DNA of 64,000 nucleotides from Pelomonas dachongensis (GCF_043555865.1 NZ_JBIGHY010000002.1:310001-374000); one strand, 5' to 3'; counted from the first letter of the stretch, positions 17,364 to 30,700 are shown. Made by a program: numbers and translations. The notes: generated from the sequence alone by a model not told the origin.

Positions 17364-18176
17364 TCAACCCAGCCCGCGGCTCTCGGCCGCGGGGGTGGCG
17401 AGCGCGGGGCGGTCCGACTCGCGCCAGGCTCTAGGCGTAACGCCCATGCGTTCCTTGAAGGCGCTGATGAAGTTGCCGGGGCTGCTGTAGCCGACTTCGG
17501 TGGCGATCTCCTGCACGCTCATCTGCGTTTCCACCAGCAGGCGGCAGCCGGTGCGCACGCGCTCTTCAGCGATGTAGCCTGACACGGTGAGGCCGAGTTG
17601 CTGGCGGAACAGGGCCAGCAGCCGCACCTCGTGCGTGCCGACGCTCTGGGCGATTTGAGAGACCGTGGGCAGGTCGGCCAGATGCTCGGCGATGTAGCGC
17701 ATGGCGGCCTGGACCTGCACGAACGAAGCCGGCTCAGCGCCCTCGCTCACCGAGAGGTCGGCATCGCTGGCGGTCAGCCGCCCGGCCAGACGAAGGTGCA
17801 CGTACACGCGCGCGCGCACTTCGGCGGCGGCAAAGGGCTTGCCGACATAGTCGACGGCGCCAAGTGCCAGGCCTTGCAGACGGTCGTCGACGGCGTGCAT
17901 GCCCGTCAGGAAGATGACCGGTATGTCGCGCGTGCTGGCATCGGCCTTGAGCAGCCGGCACACCACATGGCCATCAGCGCCGGGCATCACCACATCCAGC
18001 AGGATCAGGTCGGGACGCAGCGCCTGCGCCCGATGGAGCCCGCTTCGCCCGTCGAGCGCGTGCTGCACGTCGAAATCACTTTGCAGAATCGCCACCAGCT
18101 CGCGCAGGGCCCCCGGATCGTCGTCGATCAGCAGCAGGCGGGGTCGGGCGCGCGTAAGGGGAAGGCTAAGGTTCAT
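17364..18176 (-). CDS. Response regulator, CheY receiver plus AraC-type HTH
   Basis: A regulator of 270 residues. The N-terminal receiver has acidic DDD at 18-20, phosphoacceptor Asp61 (LILLDVVMPG), Thr91 and Lys113 (GKPF), all intact. The C-terminal AraC/XylS domain spans about 165-258, with a double helix-turn-helix ending in GYSSPGNFISAFKERMGVTP. The start at 18176 puts the receiver at the N-terminus; the reading frame stays open far upstream, but that part is antisense to the adhesin gene. It is probably the output partner of the adjacent kinase. It is divergent from the giant RTX gene 592 bp away, which makes that gene the obvious candidate target. Confidence 0.92.
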   Translation of the reverse strand: MNLSLPLTRARPRLLLIDDDPGALRELVAILQSDFDVQHALDGRSGLHRAQALRPDLILLDVVMPGADGHVVCRLLKADASTRDIPVIFLTGMHAVDDRLQGLALGAVDYVGKPFAAAEVRARVYVHLRLAGRLTASDADLSVSEGAEPASFVQVQAAMRYIAEHLADLPTVSQIAQSVGTHEVRLLALFRQQLGLTVSGYIAEERVRTGCRLLVETQMSVQEIATEVGYSSPGNFISAFKERMGVTPRAWRESDRPALATPAAESRGLG

Positions 18177-18333
18177 CAGGACTGGCGTACCGCAACCCCG
18201 CCGGCCCGCGCCGCCGCGGGAGCGGCATGCCCGCAAGCGGCGGTTGCATACAGAAACATTTCGTGCATTTTCACATCGGCCCGACCGCACCGCCCCGTGA
18301 AAGGTCAAGGGTGCCCCCAGCCTTGCTGAGCGC

Positions 18334-18391
18334 GAAAAACCGGCACTTGCGCACGCAAACCGCGCTGCTGAAGTCGATTCGCCGGTTTTTC
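18334..18391. repeat. 11-bp inverted repeat with 36-bp spacer
   Basis: GAAAAACCGGC (18334-18344) and GCCGGTTTTTC (18381-18391) are perfect inverted copies in the gap between the response regulator and the RTX gene. The arms could bind a dimeric regulator such as the neighbouring AraC-type protein, or form a stem with a T-rich end in RNA. Function unproven. Confidence 0.6.
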
Positions 18392-18705
18392 CAGAACAAG
18401 CGCGTGCTTTACCCGCATGGGGGCGCCCACGCCTGCACGACAAACGCGCCCTGACGCCATCCCCCACTCGGGGCCGCCCCTCCACCGTACCGCCCGCTCG
18501 CATGAAGAACCACTCGCCGGATCGCGCCAACCGCCCTCCCCGCGACGACTGCCACGCGTCGCCGCCAGCGCCCCTCCCGAGGCCGCGCGTCACGGGATGA
18601 CGGTAGATGCGCTGATCGGCGAGGCGGCGGTGGCGGCTGTCGTGGCACCTGCCGGGAACGGCCAGGTACCGCGCAGCCCGCTTTGAAGTACCCCACCCGC
18701 CACTG

Positions 18706-18740
18706 TCAGGGGCGCTCGTCGTGCCCCTGAGGTTTCGTTT
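18706..18740 (+). promoter_or_regulatory. Terminator-like leader hairpin before the giant RTX gene
   Basis: TCAGGGGC (18706-18713) and GCCCCTGA (18723-18730) form an 8-bp perfect stem with a 9-nt loop. GGTTTCGTTTTT follows, and the start codon is only 38 nt beyond the stem. It resembles an intrinsic terminator inside the 5' leader and could act as an attenuator or simply as a transcript-end hairpin. Confidence 0.5.
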
Positions 18741-18768
18741 TTGACGTTCTTTCAGAGTCTTCTCCACC

Positions 18769-21700
18769 ATGGTCGCAGTGCAACAAGCCCCCCAGGCGCC
18801 CCAGAACGCCACCGAAGCCAGCAACCCTGAGGCGAAGCAGCTGCTCGCCGCCGGTGAGGTGCAAGCCGCGCAGGCCGGCGAAGCAGGGGCGCAGGCGGCG
18901 CCAGCCGCTCCGGCGGCCACCGCCGACGCCCCGCCGCCCATGGTGGGCAAGGTGCGCGAGGCCGGTACCACCGCCCGGGTGCTGCGGGACGGGGCGGTGG
19001 TGGCGCTGCGCCCCGGCGACCTGCTGCTGGAGGGCGACGTGGTGGAAAGCGGCGACGCCGGCGCGCTGAAGCTGGACCTGCTGCGCACGGGCACGCAGGG
19101 CAGCGAAGAACGCACCGTCTCCGCCACGCTGGGAGCCCAGTCGCGGCTGCTGATGCAGGCCAATGCGGCTGGCGACGAGCAGCTGGTGGGCATCCGCCTG
19201 GTGGCGGGCACGATCGTCGTGGGCGAAAGCCCGGACATGCTCGGCATCGCCATCGACACGCCGGCCGGGCGCGTCGTGGCCAAGGGCCAGGGCGTGGGGG
19301 TGAGCGTCCACCCGACCACCCAGGAAACGACAGTGCTGCCGATTGGCGTCAGCGCCGCGGTGGCGACGCCGGGTGCCGGCGTCACGGTGCAAAGCGCCAG
19401 CCAGTTGGACGGCAGCCCGCTGAGCGTGGGCAGTGCCGGCATCACGATGCAGGCCGGCCTGGAGACGGTGCGCAGCACGGACTCGCCGTCGGCAGCGCAG
19501 GTCACGTCCATCACCACGCTGGCAGGCGCCGGCGCGGGCGTGGGGGGGGCGGCGGGTAGCCTGGACGTCGCAGCGAGCAGCAGCCCGTTGGCCGGGAACG
19601 CGGCCATGCTGGCTTCGACGGGCTCCCCGGCGGGCCTGGCCGGTCTGGCGGGCTTTGCGGGTGCAGCGCTTCCGGGCTTCGCGGGCGGCACGTCGCTGGC
19701 GCCCATCTCGGGCAGTGGCGGCACGTCGTCCCCGTCTGCCGGCCCGACGACCGCTCCCGCGCCGCTGCCGCCGCCCCCGGAGCCGAGCAGCCCCGGCCCG
19801 ACCCCGGCGGCGCCCGTGCCGGGGGCTCCGCTGCCGGCACCGCTGCTCGTGCCCACGGTGTCGGTGCGTGATGTCGTCGTGGACGAGAGCGCCGGCTCGG
19901 CCCAGGTGCCGGTGGTGCTGTCGACGCCCACCACCATCGACGTGACGGTGAGCGTGCAGGTCAGCGGCTCGGAAGATGGTCGCATCGCGGCGGGCGTGTA
20001 CAGCGTCACGGTGCCCGCTGGCGCCACCACGGCGACGGTGCCCGTGCCGATCAACCGCGACACCACACGGCAGGCGGACGACACGCTGTCGGTGCAGCTG
20101 GTGACGGTGGTCAACGGCGTGGCGGGTGAATCGTCGGCGGAGTTGACGCTGCAGGACGCCTCGACCATCATGGCCGGCCCTGCAGACAGCGTACTGACCG
20201 GCGGCGCCGGCAATGACGCGCTCCAAGGAGGCAGCGGCAACGACGTGCTGGATGGCGGAGCGGGGCGGGACCAGCTCAACGGCGGTGCCGGCGACGACAC
20301 CTTGGTTTACGACCCCAGCGACCTCAGCGTCGACGGGGGCGCCGGCAGCAACACGCTGCGCCTCACCGGCGACGCCAACCTCGGCGCCAGCACGGTCGTG
20401 CTGAGCAACCTCTCGGTGCTGGACTTGCGCGGCAGCGCCGCGGCGGTCGATCTGTCCAGCGCGGCGGTTCGCGCCATGCTGCCGGCCGGCGAGGACGTGC
20501 TGCGCGTCGACGGCGATGCGGGAGACCAGATCCGGGTCACCGAAGTCTGGACGCCCAGCAACGGCCCGACGACGCCCGCGGGCTTCAACGACTACAGCCG
20601 GCCCGACGGTCAAAACGGCACCGTGGTGCTGCGCCTGGCGACCGGCGTCGAGCTGGTCGCCACCCTCACCGCCCCCTCCGCCGGTGGCGCACTGGTGGGT
20701 GGCGCCGGAGATGAATCGCTGCTGGGCGGCAGCGGCAACGACCTCATCAATGGCGGCGCGGGGCGCGACCAGCTGAGCGGCGGAGACGGCAACGATACGC
20801 TGGTCTTCGACGGCAACGACGTGCTGATCGACGGCGGCGCCGGGAACGACACGCTGCAGCTGCGTGGCGACGCGAACCTCACGACGGGCGGCGTCGTGCT
20901 GCGCAACATCGAGGCGCTGGACCTGCGGGACGGTCCGCTCGGTTCGGCGTCGCAAGTGGCGCTCTCGGCCGAGGCGGTCCGCGCGCTGCTGCCTGCGGGC
21001 AGCGACACCCTGCGCATCACCGGCGATGCCGGCGACCGCGTGGTGGTGACCGAGCAATGGACGCTGGTGGGCACCGTGGACGGCAGCACGGTTTACACCC
21101 GCGTGCTCGACGGCCAGACTCTGCGACTGGAACTCGGCGCCGGCGTGGTGCTCAGTTCGGGGCTCAACGTCACCGGCACAGCAGCGGGCAACCTCACCGA
21201 AACCAACACCACGCTAACCACCGCCGGCACGCTGCAGGCAGCCTACCCGGCCGAGCCAGCGAGCTTCGTGGCGCAGGCCGGCGTGGCGGGCAGCAACGGC
21301 CATGGCCGCTTCAGCATCGATGCGTCGGGCGCCTGGACCTACGCCACGGGCAGCGCGCACGACGCGTTCGTGGGGGGGCAGACCTACACGGACAGTTTCA
21401 CGGTGGCCACCGCTGACGGCACGCAGCAGGTCATCACCGTCACCATCACCGGAACCGACGACGCTGCCGTCATCACCGGCACCCGCACCGCCGCGCTGAC
21501 CGAGACCAACGCCGCGCAAAGCACCGGCGGCACACTGAGCGCGACCGACGTGGACAGTTCGGCTGCCTTCGTGACCAAGACCGACGTGGCGGGCAGCAAC
21601 GACCACGGCAGGTTCAGCATCGACGCCACCGGCGTGTGGAGCTACCGCTTGAACGGCGCTCAGGACGCCCTGGTGGCGGGCGTGGTCTACACCGACAGCG

Positions 21701-24700
21701 TGACCGTCGCCACGGCCGACGGCACGCCGCATGTCATCTCGGTCACGATCACCGGCACCAACGACGCCGCTGTCATCACCGGCGCCAGCACGGTCACGCT
21801 GACCGAAGGCAACATTGTGCAGAGCACCGGCGGCACGCTGAACGCCACCGATGTGGACAGCTCCGCCGCCTTCGTCGCCCAGACTGCCGTCGCCGGCAAC
21901 AACGGCTACGGCCGTTTCAGCATCGACGCTGCGGGTGAGTGGACGTACACGATGGGCAGCGCGCACGATGCCTTCGTCGGCGGCCAGGCCTACACCGACA
22001 GCGTCACGGTCGCCACCGCCGATGGCACGCAGCAGGTCATCACCGTCACCATTGCCGGCACCAACGATGCTGCCGTCATCACGGGCATCAGCACCGCCGC
22101 GCTGACGGAAAGCGATGCAGCGCAAAGCACCGGTGGCACCCTGGGCGCCACCGACGTCGACAGCTCAGCCGCGTTCATCGCCCGGACCGGCGTAGCCGGC
22201 AGCAATGGCTACGGCAGCTTCAGCATCGATGCCGCCGGCGTGTGGACGTACGCGATGGGCGGGGCGCACGACGCTTTCGTCGCCGGCCAGACCTACACCG
22301 ACAGCCTCACGGTCGCCACGGCCGACGGCACGCAGCAGGACATCACCGTCACGATCACCGGCACCAACGACGCCGCCGTCATCACCGGCACCAGCACCGC
22401 CGCGCTGACCGAGACTGACGCCGCGCAGAGCACCGGCGGCACGCTGGCCGCCACCGACTTGGACAGCTTGGCCGCCTTCGTGGCACAAACCGGCGCCGCC
22501 GGCAGCAACGGCCACGGCACGTTCAGCATCGATGCCGCCGGCCTGTGGAGCTACAGCCTCAACGGCGCGCAGGACGCGCTCGTCGCCGGTGTGGTCTACA
22601 CCGACAGCGTCGCCGTCGCCACGGCCGACGGCACGCAGCAGATCATCACCGTCACGATCACCGGCACCAACGACGCGGCGGTCATCACCGGCACGAGCAC
22701 CGCCACGCTGACCGAGAGCAATGCGGTGCAGAGCGCCGGCGGCACGCTGGCATCGACAGACGTGGACAGCTCGCCAGCTTTCGTCGCCCAAACCGGCGCG
22801 GCCGGCAACAACGGCTACGGCAGCTTCAGCATCGATGCCGCCGGCGTGTGGACGTACACGCTCGGCAGCGCGCACGATGCCTTCGTCGGCGGCCAGACCT
22901 ATACCGACAGCCTCACCGTGGCCACGGCCGACGGCACGCAGCAAATCATCACCGTCACGATCACGGGCAGCAACGACGCCGCAGTCATCACCGGCAGCAG
23001 CACGGCTGCGCTGACCGAGAGCGATGCCGCGCAAGGCACCGGCGGCACACTGAGTTCGACCGACGTGGACGGATCGGCCGCCTTCGTCGCGCAAACCGGC
23101 GTGGCCGGAGGCAATGGCTACGGCACGTTCAGCATCGATGCGGCCGGCGTGTGGATGTACACGATGACCAGCGCGCACGACGAGTTCGCCGGCGGCCAGG
23201 CTTACACCGACAGCCTGACTGTTGCCACCGCAGACGGCACGCAGCAAGTCATCACCGTCACGCTCACCGGCACCAACGACGCTGCCGTCATCACCGGCAG
23301 CAGCACCACCTCGGTGACCGAGACGGATGCTGCCCAAAGCACGGGCGGCACGCTGGCCGTCAGCGATGTCGACAGCACCGCCAGTTTCGTCGCGCAGACA
23401 AACGCGGCTGGCAGCAACGGCTACGGCACGTTCAGCATCGACGCGGCCGGTGTGTGGACGTACACGATCACCAGCGCGCACGACGCCTTTGTCGCCGGCC
23501 AGACCTACACCGATAGCCTCCCCGTCACCACGGCCGATGGCACGCAGCAGATCATCACCGTCACGATCACCGGCACGAACGACGCTGCAGTCATCACCGG
23601 CACTAGCGCCGCCGCGCTGACCGAAACCGATGCTGCGCAGAGCACCGGCGGCACGCTGGCCGCCACCGACGTGGACAGCTCGGCCGCGTTCATCGCTCAG
23701 ACCGGCGTGGCCGGCAGCAATGGCCATGGCAGCTTCAGCATCGACACCGCCGGCGTGTGGACCTACACGATGGGCAGCGCTCACGATGCCTTCGTCGCCG
23801 GCCAGGCCTACAGCGACACCCTCACCGTGGCTACCTCCGATGGCACTCAGCAGGTCATCACGGTCACGATCACGGGCACGAACGACGCCGCCGTCATCAC
23901 CGGTGCCAGCTCGGCCGCGCTGACCGAGACCGATGCCGCGCAGAGCACCGGCGGTACGCTGAGTGCCACAGATGTGGACAGCTCCGCCGCCTTTGTGGCG
24001 CAAACTGGCGTGGCCGGCAACAACGGCTATGGCAGCTTCAGCATCGACACCGCCGGCGTGTGGACCTACACGATGGGCAGCGCGCACGACGCCTTCGTCG
24101 CCGGCCAGACCTACACCGACAGCCTCACCGTCGCCACCGCCGATGGCACGCTGCAGGTCATCACCGTCACGATCACTGGGACGAACGACGCCTCCGTCAT
24201 CACCGGCACCAGCACCGCCGCACCGACCGAAACCGACGCCGTACAAAGCATCGGCGGCACGCTGAGCGCGACGGATGTCGACAGCTCAGCGGCCTTCGTC
24301 GCGCAAACCGGCGTGGCCGGCAGCAACGGCTATGGCACGTTCAGCATCGACACCGCCGGCGTGTGGACGTACACGCTGACCAGCGCGCACGACGAGTTCG
24401 TCGGCGGCCAGGCTTACACCGATAGCCTGACTGTCGCCACCGCCGACGGCACGCAGCAAGTCATCACCGTCACGATCACGGGCAGCAACGACGCCGCCGT
24501 CATCACCGGCAGCAGCACGGCTGCGCTGACCGAGAGCGATGCCGCGCAAGGCACCGGCGGCACACTGAGTGCGACCGACGTGGACGGATCGGCCGCCTTC
24601 GTCGCGCAAACCGGCGTGGCAGGCAGCAACGGCTACGGCACATTCAGCATCGACGCGGCCGGCGTGTGGACCTACACGATGGCCAACGCGCAGGACGCTT

Positions 24701-27700
24701 TCGTCGACGGCCAGACCTACACCGACAGCCTCACCGTCGCCACGGCCGATGGCACGCAGCAGCTCATCACCATCACCCTCACCGGCAGCAATGACGCCGC
24801 CGTCATCACCGGCACCAGCACCGCGGCGCTGACCGAAACCCATGCGGCGCAGAGCACCGGCGGCACGCTGAGCGCCACCGACGTGGACAGCGCGGCCACC
24901 TTCGTCGCGCAGACCGGCGTAGCCGGCAGCAGTGGCTATGGCAGCTTCAGCATCGACGCGAGCGGCGTCTGGACGTACACGATGGGCAGCGCCCACGATG
25001 CCTTCGTCGGCGGCCAGTCCTACACCGACAGCCTCACCGTGGCTACCGCCGATGGCACGCAGCAGGTCATCACCGTCGCGATCATCGGCAGCAACGACGC
25101 GGCCGTCATCACCGGCACCAGCACCGCAGCGCTGACCGAAACAGATACCGCACAGAGCACCGGCGGCACGCTCGCCGCCACCGACGTGGACGGCTCGGGC
25201 GCCTTCGTGGCGCAGACCGGCGTGGCCGGCAGCAACGGCTATGGCACGTTCAGCATCGATGCCGCGGGCGTGTGGACGTACACGATGGGCACGGCTCACG
25301 ACGAGTTCGTCACTGGCATGGCCTACAGCGACAGCATCACCGTCGCCACAGCTGATGGCACGCAGCAAATCATCACCGTCACCATGACCGGCACAGCGGA
25401 CACCCGCACCGGCACCGCAGGCGACGACATCTACGTGGTGGCGGACGCCAACGACGTCGTTGTCGAGAACCCCAACGAGGGCAACGACGAGGTGCGCACC
25501 ACGCTGGCCAACTACGCGCTGACGGCCAACGTCGAGAAGCTCACCTTCACCGGCACCGCCAATGCCACCGGCACCGGCAACGGGATGGACAACGTCATCA
25601 CCGGCAATGTCGGCAACGACCTGCTGGACGGCGGCGCCGGCAACGACACGCTGACCGGCGGCCAAGGCAACGATGTCTACATCGTCGACGCGGCCGGCGA
25701 CACCGTCGTCGAGGCGACCAGCCAAGGCACGGACGAAGTGCGCACCGCGCTCGCCAGCTACACATTGAGCGCCAACGTCGAAAACCTGACGATGACCGGT
25801 GGCAGCGCCAGCGGCGTTGGCAACACGCTGGACAACCTCATCACCGGCGGCACCGGCGATGACAGCCTGTACGGCCTGGCCGGCGACGACATGCTGAGCG
25901 GCGGCGACGGCAACGACCTGCTGGACGGCGGCGCCGGCAACGACGCCCTGAGTGGCGGTGCCGGCAACGACACCTATCACGTCAGCGCAACGGGCGACGT
26001 CGTTACCGAAGCGGCCAGCGAAGGCACCGACGAAGTCCGCACCACGCTGACCAGCTACACCCTCGGCGCCTACGTCGAGAACCTCACCTACACCAACCCC
26101 GCCTTCAACGGTACGGGCTCCGCTGCCTTCACCGGCACCGGTAATGCGCTGGACAACGTCATCACCGGCGGCAGCGGCAACGACACGCTGGACGGCGGAG
26201 CCGGCAATGACACTTTGATCGGCAACGCCGGCGCCGACACGCTTGTCGGCGGCACCGGTGCCGACGCAATGACCGGCGGCCTCGGCGACGACACCTACGT
26301 GGTGGACGACGCCGGCGACACCGTCACCGAACTCGGTGGCGGCGGCAGCGACACCGTGCGCACCGCACTGGCGGTCTACACGCTGGGCGCCAACGTCGAG
26401 AACCTCGTGTTCACCGGCAGCGCGGACGCCATCGGCACCGGCAACGACGAGTTCAACGTACTCACCGGCGGCAGCGGCAACGACAGCCTGTCCGGCGGCC
26501 TGGGCAACGACACGCTGGCCGGCGGCGCCGGCAACGACCTGCTGGATGGCGGCGCCGCCACCGACACGGCCGACTACAGCGCCGAGACCAATGCCGTCAT
26601 CGCCAGCCTGGCCACCGGCGCCGCGACCGACGGCAGCGGCGGCACCGACACCTATGTGTCCATCGAGAACCTGACCGGCGGCAGCGGCAACGACACGCTG
26701 GTGGGCGACGCCGGCGCCAACCGCCTCGACGGCGGCCTGGGCAACGACAGCATCACCGGCGGCGCCGGCAACGACACGCTGATTGGCGGCGGCGGTACCG
26801 ACACCGTCATCTACAGCGCCAGCACCGGCGCGGTCACCGTCAACCTGCTCGCCGGCACGGCCAGCGACGGCCTGGGCAGCACCGACACGCTCAGCGGCTT
26901 CGAGAACGTGCAGGGCGGCAGCGGCAACGACAGCCTGACCGGCGACAACGGCGACAACCTGCTGGCCGGCAACGACGGCAACGACCTGCTCTCCGGCGGC
27001 GCGGGCAACGACACGCTGCAAGGCGGCGCCGGCAATGACACGCTGCGCGGCGGCGCGGGCAACGACAGCCTCGACGGCGGCACGCAAGGCAACGGCAGCA
27101 CCGACGGCGACATCGCCGACTACTCGGACCAGAGCGCCATCGTCACCGCCAACCTGGCCACCAGCACCGCCGCGGGCACCAGCATCGGCACCGACACGCT
27201 GATCAACATCGAGCACCTCGCCGGCGGCAGCGGCAACGACGTGCTGACCGGCGACGCCAACGCCAACATCATCTGGGGCAATGCTGGCAACGACACGCTC
27301 AACGGCGGCGCGGGCAACGACACGCTGCGCGGCGGCGCGGGCAACGACAGCGTCGACGGCGGCGCCGACATCGACACGCTGTCGTACAGCGACATCAACG
27401 GCCCCGTCATCGTCAACCTGGGCAGCACCACGCACAGCGTGACGGTGCGGGTCAACAGCATCGACTACGCGTACAACGTGCTGGCAGGCACCTCGCAAGG
27501 CGTCAGCCAGGCAGGCTCCACAGCCGGCACCGACACGCTCGCCAACATCGAAAACATCGTCGGCTCCGGTGGCGCCGACATCCTCATCGGCAGCGCCGGC
27601 GACAACTTCATCGACGGCGCCGACGGCGGCGACACCATCAACGGCGGCGACGGCAACGACACCATCATCTTCGACGAGAACGACGCGCTGGTGGACGGCG

Positions 27701-30700
27701 GTGGCGGCACCGACACGCTGCTCGTGCGCGCGGGCATCACCACACTGGACCTGACGCTGGTGCGCGACGAGGTGCTACAGAACCTAGAAATCATCGACAT
27801 CACTGACACCGGCGTGCAGTACGTCAAGCTGTCGGACGCCGACATCCGCGCGATGACCGGCGGCCTCGCGACCGGCACGCTGATCATCAACGGCGGCGCA
27901 GAAGACAGCGTGCGCCTGGTGGGCGCCAACTGGCCTACCACGGGCATCCCGACGGAGGTCATCGGTAGCACCACCTACAACGTCTACACCTACAACGGCG
28001 CCACGCTGAAGGTGCAGGCCGGCATCACGGTCGGCTACATCTTCAACTCCGACGACACCGGCCAGACCAGCATCGGCAGCAGCGGCAGCGACGTCTACAG
28101 CGGCAACGGCGGCGACGACACCTTCGACGCCGGTGGCGGCGATGACGATGGCGACGGCGGCGGCGGCAACGACACGCTGATCGGCGGCGCGGGCAACGAC
28201 ACGCTGCAAGGCGACACCGGCAACGACACGCTCTACGGGGGCGACACCGCCAACAGCACCGGCAGCGGCAACGACACGCTGGACGGTGGCGAGGGCGACG
28301 ATGCGATCTACGGCGCTGACGGCGACGACACGCTGATCGGCGGCACGGGCAACGACCTGCTGGACGGCGGCACCGGCAACGACATCTTGTCAGGCGGCGA
28401 CGGCAACGACATCCTGATCGGCGGCGACGGCAACGACGCGCTGGACGGCGGCGCCGGCAACGACACCCTCTCGGCCGGCGAAGGCAACAACAGCGTCGAC
28501 GCCGGCATCGGTGACGACACCGTCACCGCTGGCTCAGGCAACGACGTGCTCGACGGCAGCAGCGGCACCGACACCGTCGACTACAGCGAACAGACTGCAC
28601 CCGTCATCGTCAACCTGGCCACACAGACGGCAACCGGCGCGGGTATCGGCATCGACGTCCTGCGCAACTTCGAGAACGTCATCGGCGGCGCCGGGGACGA
28701 CCACATCACCGGCACCGACGGCGCCAACGTGCTGGTCGGCGGCGCCGGCAGCGACACGCTGCTGGCCGGCGCTGGCAACGACAACCTGCTGTTTGATGCC
28801 AACGACACGCGGGTGGACGGCGGCGCCGGCACCGACACACTGACCATCGCGGACAACACGCCCGTCGACTTCACGGCCATCAGCGACGACCGCTTCATCG
28901 GCATCGAGGAGCTGGACCTGACCGGCCACGGCGTGCAGGAGATTCAGCTCAACGGCGCCGACGTGCTGGCCTTCTCGGACACGACCGATACGCTGAAGAT
29001 CCACGGCGACGCCGGCGACAAGGTGACGCTCAGCGGCAACTGGGTCAGCACCGGCACGCAGCCGGTCAGCTACAACGGCGGCGCCACGCAGTCCTACGTC
29101 AAGTTCACGTTGAGCGTCGGCGGCAGCACGGCCACCGTGCTGGTCGACCCGGCCATCACGCTGGACATCGTGTACGCCGGCAGCGCCACCAACGACACGC
29201 TCACCGGTGGCGAGGGCGCCGACACGGTGGACGGCGGCGGCGGCAACGACACGCTGGATGGCGGCGCGGGCGCCGACACGCTCACCGGCGGCAGTGGCGA
29301 CGACACGCTGGTCTACGACGAAGACGACGTGCTGGCCGACGGCGGCACCGGCACCGACACGCTGCTGTTCCGCGGCAGCGCCAGCGGCGTGGTGCTCGAC
29401 TTCGGAGACCTGGCTCGACCGGCCGCAGGCGGCCTGCGGCCGACGATCAGCGGCATCGAGGCCATCAACATCACGGGCGGTGGCGCCAACACGCTGGTCA
29501 TCGATGCGGCCTCGGTGCTGGCAATGTCCGACACCGACGCGCTGGACGTGCTGGGCAATACAGGCGACCAGGTCTTCCTGGTCGGCAGCTGGGTCACCGG
29601 CAGCACGGCCGGCGGCTACACGACCTACACCAACGGTGGCGCTACGGTGCGCCTGCAGACGGCCATCGCCGTCAGCGTGGTGGTGGACGACCCCAACGGC
29701 GACGGCGACAGCGCCAACCCGCTGCCGGGCGCCACCGCCGGGGCCGACGTGATCCGCGGCCTGGGCGGCAACGACACGCTGGACGGCGGCGCGGGCGCCG
29801 ACGTGCTGCGCGGCGGCGCGGGCGACGACACCCTCGTGTACGACAGCGCCGACGTCGTCGCTGACGGGGGCGACGGCACGGACACGCTGCGCGTGTCGAC
29901 CAACCTGAACCTCAACAACGTGGCCGGCAACACCGTCACGGACATCGAGGTCATTGACCTGGTGGCCGGCGCTGGCAACTTCACCCTCACCGCCACTGCC
30001 GCCAACGTGGCAGCACTGAACAGCAGCGCCAACGTGCGCATCGAGGGCGACGCTGGCGACAGCGTCGCGCTGCTGGGCAACTGGGCGCAGGGCGCCACCG
30101 CCGGCGGCTACACGAGCTACACGCTGGGCGGCCAGACGCTGACCATCGCAGCGGCGGTGGTCGTGGCCATCACCTACACCGGCACCGCGCTAGCCAACGC
30201 GATGACGGCCGGCGCCGGCAACCAGACACTGAACGCACTGGCTGGCAACGACGTGCTGGACGGCGGCGCGGGCAACGACATGCTGCTCGGCGGCGCCGGC
30301 GACGACCTGCTGGTCTACGACGCCGATGACGCCGTGGTCTCCGGCGGCGTGGGCAGCGACACGCTGCAGTTGCAGGGCACCAGCCGCACGCTGGACCTGA
30401 CGGAGATCGCCAACAACGTCGTCACCGGCATCGAGAAGATCGACATCACCGGCAATGGCAACAACACGCTGGTGGCCAACCCGGACGACATCCAGGCGCT
30501 GTCCGACGAGACCGACACGCTGATCGTCACCGGCGACGTGGGCGACTCGGTGCGGCTGGCCGGCAACTGGGAGGCGCGCGGCTCGCAGCTGCTGGCCGGC
30601 GTCACGTACAACAAGTTCATCGGCTATGCGACCGACGGCACGCAGGTCACCGTGCTGGGCGGCCTGAAGATGGTCAAGGGCGACCAGATCGTCGGCAGCA

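Larger units (their letters stand above)
18177..18768. other. Divergent regulatory gap between response regulator and giant RTX gene
   Basis: A 592-bp gap with no convincing gene. It contains an AT-richer island at about 18244-18275, where TTGCAT at 18244 is a weak -35 candidate. An 11-bp inverted repeat spans 18334-18391, and a terminator-like hairpin at 18706-18735 lies close to the downstream start codon. This is the likely promoter and operator region for both directions. No strong sigma70 promoter could be named on either strand. Confidence 0.5.

Noticed and set aside
19141..19380. Possible LapG cleavage site in the N-terminal domain (NAAG, SAAV)
   Set aside because: The tetrapeptides do not fit the expected motif well and are common in an Ala-rich region.
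18177..20300. Upstream extension of the response regulator frame to 978 residues
   Set aside because: The extension is antisense to the RTX gene and its leader. The receiver domain begins exactly at the 18176 start.
21172..25386. Regular repeats that might be read as a CRISPR-like array
   Set aside because: The period is 303 bp, coding and in frame, with VCBS protein repeats. There are no unique spacers.
24286..27498. Long minus-strand open frame of over 1,000 codons antisense to the giant gene (others near 22165-24246, 30190-32757 and 35731-38409)
   Set aside because: These are shadow frames of a GC-rich, repetitive coding strand. They have low-complexity composition, no family resemblance and no ribosome binding sites.
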